Under the pieces are notes generated by a model that saw only the letters and a program-made list of their open reading frames with translations, searched no databases and was not told the DNA's origin. This document shows positions 54,255 through 62,400 of a stretch of 63,151 nt of DNA, one piece after another. Positions within the stretch are counted from its first letter, which is position 1. Each line of letters begins with the position of its first letter. The translations under genes were made by a program, and so were the position numbers. The stretch is from Chitinophagales bacterium (GTDB lineage Bacteria; Bacteroidota; Bacteroidia; Chitinophagales; Chitinophagaceae): contig JAIXKI010000001.1 in assembly GCA_026936105.1 (NCBI GenBank), forward strand, positions 1-63,151, written 5' to 3'.

Positions 54255-54489
54255 CGTACAATCTCAATAAAAAGTTGCTTAAACAAATAAAGAAACCAGG
54301 CTATCCCTGAAAAGATCCCCGGCCTTTTACTTATGAAACAGCACCGAAAGAAAACCTGGGTTTTGAAAATAAGATCTACCCATCAGAAAACGTAATCTGA
54401 TATTCAATGCAATTAATAAAAGCCGGCCCGTTTTTCTTTTGGGAATTGCAATGATCCGTATTTAGCGCTATTCTTCTTAAAAACTTTCA

Positions 54490-55041
54490 CTACTTAGCCG
54501 CATGTAACGGATAATGCATCTCTATTTCGGCAGCCTCGGAATGCCTTATGACTTCTACGTTCGAGGATTCTACTTCTGCATACATCATATAACCTAATGA
54601 AGGAAGCGCCACCTTCACTGTTTTATTCTTTAAGGATAATACCTGGCCTTCCATTTCCATCAGCGGGCCGCCCAGTATGCGCACCCGGTCATTGATGCTG
54701 ATCGGGGTCTTCTGAAGCTGTATGTTGAAATGCTCGTTGAGAAATCTCCTTATTATTTCGATCTCAATATCGCGGATCACAGCAGGCTTGCCCAACCAGT
54801 AAACCAGGTTGATCACTCCATGCGTTTCTCTCAGCATGCTCAATTCCGTTTCTTCTACCCTTACAAAGACATAAGAAGTGAACAGGGGTTCATGCACGAT
54901 TTTTTTCCGGTCACTCCACTGACGAATCACTTTATTGATAGGACAATAACACTCCACTTTTTTCCGGACCAAATTCTCGGCCACCTTTTTTTCCCACCGG
55001 GGCCTGGTGTAAACAGCGTACCATTTTTTGTTCTCACTCAT
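54490..55041 (-). CDS. UpxY-like NusG-family transcription antiterminator
   Basis: A 183-residue NusG paralogue. The NGN domain opens WYAVYTRPRWEKKVAENLVR and includes EPLFTSYVFVRV and GVINLVYWLGKPAVI; the C-terminal KOW is ISINDRVRILGGPLMEMEGQ. In Bacteroides, UpxY-type proteins bind RNA polymerase on long capsule operons and stop premature termination. Position is third in the operon after wza and wzc, with gaps of about 230 bases on both sides (55042-55272 and 54255-54489), either of which could hold a leader. A role in transcribing the 45-kb locus is inferred. Confidence 0.87.
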   Translation of the reverse strand: MSENKKWYAVYTRPRWEKKVAENLVRKKVECYCPINKVIRQWSDRKKIVHEPLFTSYVFVRVEETELSMLRETHGVINLVYWLGKPAVIRDIEIEIIRRFLNEHFNIQLQKTPISINDRVRILGGPLMEMEGQVLSLKNKTVKVALPSLGYMMYAEVESSNVEVIRHSEAAEIEMHYPLHAAK

Positions 55042-55272
55042 AAAAGCCAGGTTTAACGTTCAGGTTTTTCAATGGTGTTTAAATCGGATCTTTGTTATTC
55101 TTTTTCACACCTGAAACCAGGTTTTCCTTCTAAAAGTTTTTTCACAGAAATGGCTACGCCGATATCAGTTACATAAAGGTACCGATCCGGAGTTCTTATA
55201 AAATAAAAATAATCCACAATACTACTCAAATCAATGATACCAATCACTGATCCATCCGATCTTCCTCAGTGT

Positions 55273-57609
55273 TTACAAAATACCTGTTTTGCCTAACAGT
55301 TTTCTCTTCTTTTTACTTTGCGGATAAACGTATCCATAACCATATCCATAACCATATCCGTAGCCATTCTTCCCAAAGCCCCTGGATTGAACGCCATTGA
55401 ACACTATGGCCATATTCTTCAGTTCATTGATCTTATTGTTTGAGTCCAATCTCTGAATGGAGGCTTTCCGTGTGTACTTGTGCCTCACCACGTACAAAGT
55501 GGCATCACAATAAGCCGAGAGCACATAAGCATCCGACATCAACCCGACGGGAGCTGTATCAATAATTATATAATCGTAATTATCAGCAAGATATTTCATT
55601 AACTCAGGAACTTTTTCGCTGAGGATCAGCTCTGAGGGGTTTTCCGGCAGCCATCCTGAGGAAATTACGTAGAGATTTTCCTGTACCGGCGCTTCCACAA
55701 TGATCTCCTCCGGCGAAGCTTCACCGGTCAGATAATCGGTAAGCCCTTTGTGAGCTTCGGGCGTCTTAAGTTTTTCCGCCAGCGTAGGGTTGCTCAAATC
55801 AAATTCCACAGCCACCACTTTTTTACCTGTCATCGCCAGGCCAATGGCCAGATTAGCAGCAACAAAACTTTTTCCCTCGCCCGATACTGATGAAGTAACC
55901 TGGATCTTCTTTCTGTCACCGCTCAGCCCGATAAAGGGCAGCGCTGTTCTCAGGTTACGGAACTGTTCTGCAATAAATGTCCTTTTACCACTCCCGATCA
56001 CCAGCGGATCCTTTGATCTATGGTACATCACTTCACCGATGACGGGGATGGAAGTAAAATTCTCGATCTCCTGGCGATAAAGAATAGTGCTCTTGAAATT
56101 CTCATAAAGCCATACCAGACCCACACCCAAGCCTAATGCCAGGATGACCGCTGCAACATAAATAAGTTTTGCCTTAGGGCTCACGGGTGTGGTTGAAGAA
56201 TGAGCTTTGTCTATGATCTTACTATTACCGATGGAAGAAATCAGCGACAACTGTGTTTCATCCTTCTTCTGTAAAAGACTATTATAAGTCTGGCTCTTGA
56301 TTGCTTCCTGCCTGCTGATCTCCACCAGGTCTCTTTCCTTCTTAGGTATAGACTGTAAAACTGAGTTATACTTATTATTAACACTATTAAGATTGGTCTT
56401 ACTCGTCTCAAGGCTTTGTCTCTGACTATTTATATTATCAAGAATACCTGATTTCGCCTTATCAATCTGATCCTTTAAAGAAAGCGCCATAGGGTTATTT
56501 TCCGGAGTGGTTCTCCTGAGCTTTTCATATTGCATCTGATCATCATAAAGCTTCCCCATCATCTGACCAAGCATCGGGTCATTGATTCCGGACAGAGAAG
56601 GGGTTACGCTGCTCCCTCCATTTTCTTTGTCCTTTACATATTTTTCCACCTGGTTCAGGACCGAGATCTGGGTATTCACATCATTCAGTCTCTGATCATT
56701 GGCGCTGACATTTTCCAGGTAAAGACTACCCTGTGAACTGATATTAATCGAATTGGTGCTGGACCGGTATTGCTGCATTTTCTTTTCAATGGAATCCAAT
56801 TCATGGCCGACAGTGGCAAGGCGTTCATCCAGCCAGGCAATAGTATTTGCAGCCAGCTTATTTTTTTCATTGATGGAGATCTGACTATACTCGGACATCA
56901 ACTCATTCAAAATATTTTCGGAGCGACCGGGGATTTCATCCATCAAACTTAAATTAATGACCGATGATTCCTTACTGGTTGGTATAAGAGAGAGCCTCTT
57001 TGACAGATCTGAAGCGACTTCACTCGGCGTATTAAGTGTAAAAAATAAAGGGCCTTCAATATTAACACCACTTTCTTTCTGTACAGTAAATCTAAATGTC
57101 CCATACGGAGTACTCACCCATTCATTCAGCTCATATTGTTTTCCGCCAAAAACTATTTTCCCCTCGTTATTATTCACTGTAAAATATACTTTTTTGGCTG
57201 AGATCACCGAATCCGGTTTCAACGCTTCAATTCCGACCGGTGAGTCCGAATAAGCCGAAATATCCCGATAACGGCCTTCTTCGAACACCTGTGCATAGAG
57301 ATGAAGTTTTTTGACCACTTTTTGCATCAGCTCTTTTGACTTCAACACTTCCATCTCATTTTCAACGATCTTCTTCGAAGAAAGCAGGTTCAAAGATTCT
57401 ACCATCCTGGAATCATCATCGCCCTTTTTCTCATCTTTGATCAGGATTGTTGCTTCCGATAAATATACAGGTGTCTGAAATTTCAAATAGAACCAGGCGC
57501 CGGTCCCTGCCACCACCAAAAACAAAAGAAATAAAGGCCAGTAAGGCGCAAATTTTAGCCATACCTGCCTCATCAAATTATTTTCACCCATATTTTGATT
57601 TACCTGCAT
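55273..57609 (-). CDS. wzc: Polysaccharide co-polymerase / tyrosine autokinase (Wzc-like)
   Basis: A 778-residue inner-membrane BY-kinase that controls chain length and export. The Wzz domain starts after a short N-terminal segment, with helix 1 near 20-40 (FAPYWPLFLLFLVVAGTGAW) and helix 2 near 480-500 (KLIYVAAVILALGLGVGLVW), enclosing a long coiled-coil region. The kinase has Walker A SGEGKS at 576-581, A' VEFDLSNP at about 600 and Walker B IIIDTAP at about 679. Tyrosines at about 750-762 form the autophosphorylation cluster in a GYGYGYGYGYGYVY tail, followed by a basic end. It is 12 bases downstream of wza. Confidence 0.95.
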   Translation of the reverse strand: MQVNQNMGENNLMRQVWLKFAPYWPLFLLFLVVAGTGAWFYLKFQTPVYLSEATILIKDEKKGDDDSRMVESLNLLSSKKIVENEMEVLKSKELMQKVVKKLHLYAQVFEEGRYRDISAYSDSPVGIEALKPDSVISAKKVYFTVNNNEGKIVFGGKQYELNEWVSTPYGTFRFTVQKESGVNIEGPLFFTLNTPSEVASDLSKRLSLIPTSKESSVINLSLMDEIPGRSENILNELMSEYSQISINEKNKLAANTIAWLDERLATVGHELDSIEKKMQQYRSSTNSINISSQGSLYLENVSANDQRLNDVNTQISVLNQVEKYVKDKENGGSSVTPSLSGINDPMLGQMMGKLYDDQMQYEKLRRTTPENNPMALSLKDQIDKAKSGILDNINSQRQSLETSKTNLNSVNNKYNSVLQSIPKKERDLVEISRQEAIKSQTYNSLLQKKDETQLSLISSIGNSKIIDKAHSSTTPVSPKAKLIYVAAVILALGLGVGLVWLYENFKSTILYRQEIENFTSIPVIGEVMYHRSKDPLVIGSGKRTFIAEQFRNLRTALPFIGLSGDRKKIQVTSSVSGEGKSFVAANLAIGLAMTGKKVVAVEFDLSNPTLAEKLKTPEAHKGLTDYLTGEASPEEIIVEAPVQENLYVISSGWLPENPSELILSEKVPELMKYLADNYDYIIIDTAPVGLMSDAYVLSAYCDATLYVVRHKYTRKASIQRLDSNNKINELKNMAIVFNGVQSRGFGKNGYGYGYGYGYGYVYPQSKKKRKLLGKTGIL
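55331..55369 (-). repeat. 12-nt microsatellite-like repeats encoding the Wzc Gly-Tyr tail
   Basis: On the coding strand GGTTATGGATAT recurs with slight variation at 55331-55369 and encodes the Gly-Tyr tail. Period-12 repeats are in frame, so slippage would change the number of phosphorylatable tyrosines without breaking the gene. Confidence 0.7.
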
Positions 57610-57621
57610 AATGTTTTCAGT

Positions 57622-58392
57622 TTATTTTACCATTCGATCTACTACGATCGCAATCAGGGACAATCCGCTGAGTACGGCAGGCACCCATAACTGCCCCCTG
57701 CCGGCGCTTGCCACTCTCGATTTATTGGGTTCCACATATACGATATCATTGGATTTTAAATAATAAAATTGAGAGGACAATAATTCAACGGAATTAAGGT
57801 CTATTCTCTTGATCTGTTTGTTCCCGTTATCGTCTTCCCGTATCACCAATACATTATCCCTCCTGGCATAGATCGTCAGGTCACCGGCAAGGCCTATTGC
57901 TTCCAGTAAAGAAATTTTTTCACTCGGAACAGAAAGTGAGGAAGGGTGATTCACTTCTCCCAATACGGTGACCCTGAAATTGAGAAAACGTACAATGACA
58001 ATCGGGTCGGTAAGTAATTTCTGGTCCACCAGTTTTTTGGTGATCGTTTCCTTCAATTGTTCTTTGGTCAACCCCAACGCTTTGATTGTACCCAATATCG
58101 GGAACTGTATCGTTCCTTCATTACTTACCAGGTAACCCATCACACTATTGGTATTAATGCCGTTCACGTTGGATATAGTGGTATTCGGTGCATTAAATAT
58201 CTCCGATGCTTCGGGATTCAGGCTGCTGACCGTAATGCTTAGCAGATCATTCTTCCCGATAACTGTTTCGGGTATCGGTGTACTGGCGGTGATCGTCCCG
58301 TCTCCGAGTCCGCTGAAATAGATCGCCTTTTTGGTGCTTACACATCCTATAAAAATCACTGGAACAGAAAGAAATAAAAATAATCTCTTCAT
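57622..58392 (-). CDS. wza: Polysaccharide export outer-membrane lipoprotein (Wza-like)
   Basis: A 256-residue outer-membrane export lipoprotein. The lipobox is FIGC (Cys17) in MKRLFLFLSVPVIFIGC. The N-terminal Poly_export domain contains VIGKNDLLSITVSSLNPEAS and YLVSNEGTIQFPILGTIKAL, followed by an SLBB-like domain (NFRVTVLGEVNHPSSLSVPS) and a C-terminal helix (LWVPAVLSGLSLIAIVVDRM). The frame is open further upstream to 58539, but that extension is unlikely to be translated because the signal peptide begins at ATG 58392. It is the first gene of the locus, 12 bases upstream of wzc. Confidence 0.92.
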   Translation of the reverse strand: MKRLFLFLSVPVIFIGCVSTKKAIYFSGLGDGTITASTPIPETVIGKNDLLSITVSSLNPEASEIFNAPNTTISNVNGINTNSVMGYLVSNEGTIQFPILGTIKALGLTKEQLKETITKKLVDQKLLTDPIVIVRFLNFRVTVLGEVNHPSSLSVPSEKISLLEAIGLAGDLTIYARRDNVLVIREDDNGNKQIKRIDLNSVELLSSQFYYLKSNDIVYVEPNKSRVASAGRGQLWVPAVLSGLSLIAIVVDRMVK

Positions 58393-58784
58393 CTTATGAA
58401 TGTTCATTCTAAAAAATTTTAGACCGGAATCAGAAAACAAATTACAGAAACCATTTCTTAAATGGTGTTCACAGGAGGATTTAGCAGGACTAACAAGGCC
58501 TTTCAGGGATAACAGATAAATAAACTTCAAACGATTCAACTACTAAAATGAACTGATGAAATCTTGCACAAGATAGTAATTTTACTGAGAAAAGAATATG
58601 AAGGAAGATTTTATTTTAAAAATTATTTCTCTTCTTTTATAGAGGCCTCAATGGATTCAAAACCTGAAAAAACAGGCTGATCATAAACGGGTTCAGTAAA
58701 AAACATTTATTAAAGTAATGAACATATTTTTGTGACACTCGTAATTCTACGATTGACCGGCATTATCTGACAAAACTCTATTTC

Positions 58785-58830
58785 TTTTTAAATACAGTGA
58801 TTACACAATTTTTAAATACATTGATTACAC
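58785..58830. repeat. Two 22-bp direct repeats with 24-bp period upstream of the polysaccharide operon
   Basis: Unit 1 (58785-58806) and unit 2 (58809-58830) both begin TTTTTAAATACA and end TGATTACAC and differ at one base (G or T between the two blocks). The spacing is 24 bases start to start. They resemble tandem operator sites for a dimeric regulator, though no regulator gene is linked. Confidence 0.7.
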
Positions 58831-58846
58831 TATCTTAATTCAGAAC

Positions 58847-58872
58847 ATTTTTCCGGAAATTTCCCGGAAAAT
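58847..58872. promoter_or_regulatory. Inverted repeat, candidate operator
   Basis: ATTTTTCCGG (58847-58856) faces CCGGAAAAT (58864-58872) across 7 bases, an almost perfect dyad just beside the direct repeats. No T run follows, so it fits a protein-binding site better than a terminator. Confidence 0.5.
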
Positions 58873-59495
58873 CCCTTAAGAAAATACGTTTGTAATCCGT
58901 GGAAATAATGACTTTTTTAGAGCAATGATCAGTCGTCGAAAAATTATGGCGATTGAAAAAGATCTCATCGTTCATTGGCATTGTTTTTGGTAAAAATTAT
59001 ATTCCGAAAACCGAATTGAAATCCGGACGAGATCAAAGAACCAATATTCTGTACATAAAACCAATCTGCGACCTGTGAATTCTTTTTCTGAAAGAAACCT
59101 ATATCCGTCACTAGCCACGGATGCACTTAAGATCAGCGGAACATTGTACCTGAAGAAGATATTTGTTCCCGTTTCCCTGTTAGTAATATTATCAACTACT
59201 GTTTATTAAAGATTAAAAAGAATAAAAAAGAGTATCAAAGCTCTCCCGTTCTCAAATTTATCATTTCAAAAAGGACCGGACACCATCATGAGTCCGATGC
59301 AAATGAACTCTATGAAATAATAATTTTGACAATTTCAAAATTATTATTTGCCAATCACCATCGTAAGTTTACGAGCAATGTGGAAAAATTATACACTCCG
59401 GTGAATAAGTTCTCCTGTTTCCCCATGCCCGGATCAGTTGTGATAAGATATCTTGAAACCCTATTTCACAAACTTAATTGCACTGCTAATCTACT

Positions 59496-62400
59496 ATGAA
59501 AAAACTGCTAACCTTTTTATCATTCAGCGCCTGCCTGTTGGCCATTGAAACGGCCCATGCCACCAATTATTATTTCTCTTCATCCGGAGGGAACGATTCT
59601 TATTCCAGCACACAGGCACAGAATCCTGCCACTCCGTGGAAATCATTAGACAAACTGAATTCATTTTTTCTCAACCTGAGACCCGGAGATTCTGTTCTCT
59701 TTAAATGTGGCGATACCTTTTATGGAAAGCTAGTGATCGGACAGTCCGGCAACTCCGGATCTCCGATTGTATTGTCTTCCTATGGGTCGGGAGCAAAACC
59801 TGTGATTACAGGATTCACGCCTGTAACCTCCTGGAAAAATATTGGTGGAAATATCTGGGAGAGTACAAATGCTGTAAAAAGAAACAATGGTATGCTGAAT
59901 ATGGTAATTATAAACGACAATTTTCAGCCAATTGGCAGATGGCCGAAAGTAACAGCATCGAAACAAGGCTATCTTAATATAGATTCTCACTCAGGAAACA
60001 CTTCTATTACAAGTAGTGGACTTTCAGGTGTTCCAGACTATACAGGAGGTCAAATTGTAACACGGAAAAATCACTGGATATTGGACGTTGATAATATAAC
60101 TTCATTATCAGGCACAACAGTCAACTTTACTAATAGTGACCCAAGTTATAATATTCAAAATAACTTCGGATTTTTCTTCCAAAACCATGCAAATGCATGT
60201 ACACAACAAGGTGATTGGTATTATACCTTGGCAACAAAAAAGTTGGGGATGTACAGTAATAGTGAGCCTTCCGGTGTCCTAGTAGCATCCATTGATACAT
60301 TAGTAGAGGTAAATCAACATGATTATATAACTTTTCACAACTTAAATATTAAAGGATCTAATGAAATAAACCTAATTATCCGAATAAGTCATTTTATTAA
60401 CATTGAGAGATGCGATATTTCTTATGCAGGAAAACGTGGAATCGTTATAACCGACGAATGGGATTATCCATATAAAGCAAGTAATATTTCAATTTTTAAT
60501 TCTACTATTTCTTATTCGAATAGTATAGGCCTCGATGTTGCAAGCACAAAAAACCATTCAATAAAAAATAATTTTTTTAATAAAATTGGAATAGTTGCAG
60601 GAATGGGGCAAAATGGAGATGGTCAATATATGGGAGTTTACAGAATTGGAGAAAATAGCTCTTTCACATTTAATACTATGGATTCTATTGGATATACAGC
60701 TCTTTATTTTGTTGGAAAGAATATCAATATTAGTAACAACTTAATACAGAACTTTTGTGCAATTAAAGACGACGGTGCCGGCATCTATACTTATGGAAAT
60801 AATAATTCAGGCACTACGGTTTCAAATAATATCGTTTTAAATGCTATTGGCAATAACAATGGTACAGTTGGAGGGACATGGGCAGAAGGAATTTATATGG
60901 ATGATGGTTCTAACAATGTAATCATTTCGGGGAACACAGTTGCTAATGGAGTCGAAAGAGGAATTTATATTCATAATGCACACGAAATACAGATCCTGAA
61001 TAATACTTGCTATAACAATAATCGACAATTATATTTTCTGCATGACAATATTTCACCCTCAAACCCTATTAGAAATATAAAGCTTGAGGGAAACATTTTT
61101 GTGTCTAAAAACCCTAATCAACTTGTTTTCGGGTATTCTACAATAAGCGATGATATCTTAAGTTTCGGAACAGCCGATAATAATTACTATGCAAGACCAA
61201 TTAACGAACCAAAAACTTTTTCAATACCAGGAACCGACAATACGTTGGCCGGATGGCAAAGCTACAGCGGCCAGGATGCTCATTCGAAAAGCTTTCCTAA
61301 AACTATAAAAGATGTAAACGATCTGAGATTTGAATATAACGCCACCCAATCACCCAAGACCATCAATCTGGGCGCCACTTATATAGACGTTACGGGAAAA
61401 ACATATTCAGGCAGCGTCACACTGCAACCTTATACTTCCATTGTTCTTTTATACCAATCGGGAACCGTGAGCAACCAGCCTCCCGTAGCCGATGCAGGGC
61501 CTGACCAGAATTTTTTTTTGCCTGTTAATTCTGTTACTCTTAACGGCAGCGGCTCTGATCCGGATGGAAGCATTACTTCTTATCAATGGGCTAAAATCTC
61601 AGGGCCTTCTCAATACAACATCGTTTCACCCGGACAGGCACAAACAGTAGTCAACAACCTGGCAGAGGGTGTCTATCAATTCGAGCTGACCGTAACCGAT
61701 GATAAAGGCGCCACAGGAAAAGATGTGGTAACCGTAACGGTGAAACCTGCCAATAACCAGGCCCCCACTGCAAATGCCGGACCGGATCAGACGATCACCT
61801 TGCCGTCCAATACTGTAACGCTGAACGGAAGCGGAAGCGATCCGGACGGAAGCATCTCCTCCTATCAATGGACCAAAATATCAGGGCCTTCCCAATTCTC
61901 GATCGCTTCACCCAATAATGCACAGACGGTCGTCAATAGTCTTGTGCAGGGTGTTTACCAGTTCCAATTAACGGTAACGGATAACAAAGGAGCCACGGCT
62001 TCTTCTACCGTTACCATCACGGTGAATACAGCGCCTAACCAACCGCCCACTGCCAACGCCGGCTCCGATCAAACCATAACCTTACCGGCCAACTCGGTAA
62101 CATTAAACGGCAGCGGTAATGATCCGGATGGAAGCATTGATTCTTACCAGTGGACAAAAATTTCCGGGCCCGGTCAATTTTCTATTTCTTCCCCAACAAA
62201 AGCACAAACAACAGTAAACAACCTGGCAGAAGGAACTTATCTATTTCAACTGAAGGTAACCGACAATAAAGGCGCTACGGCCACATCCACCGTTACTATA
62301 ACCGTGAATGCAGCGCCTAACCAACCCCCTACCGCAAATGCAGGCTCCGATCAGACAATCACTTTGCCTGTAAACTCTGTAACCCTGAACGGAAGCGGCA

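Larger units (their letters stand above)
58393..59495. other. 1.1-kb gene-free divergent intergenic region with repeats
   Basis: Between wza and the large plus-strand gene I find no convincing coding region. The stretch is AT-rich and contains a pair of 22-base direct repeats (58785-58830), an inverted repeat (58847-58872) and a small dyad TCGTA-N4-TACGA (58739-58752). Length and repeats suggest control of the two divergent transcripts and possibly an untranslated leader of the polysaccharide operon. Confidence 0.6.

Noticed and set aside
13389-58392. Exosortase/PEP-CTERM-type system
   Set aside because: ACP, ligase and AsnB genes resemble such loci, but no exosortase-like membrane protein or sorting tag was found.
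58393-58539. Longer N-terminus of Wza starting at 58539
   Set aside because: A lipoprotein signal peptide begins at ATG 58392, and the extension would place it inside the protein.
58785-58830. Short CRISPR-like or attachment-site repeats
   Set aside because: Two units with a 2-base gap and no integrase or cas genes nearby; an operator pair is simpler.
59705-59977. 90-codon plus-strand frame inside the large secreted protein gene
   Set aside because: It is an out-of-frame shadow of the uninterrupted frame that starts at 59496.
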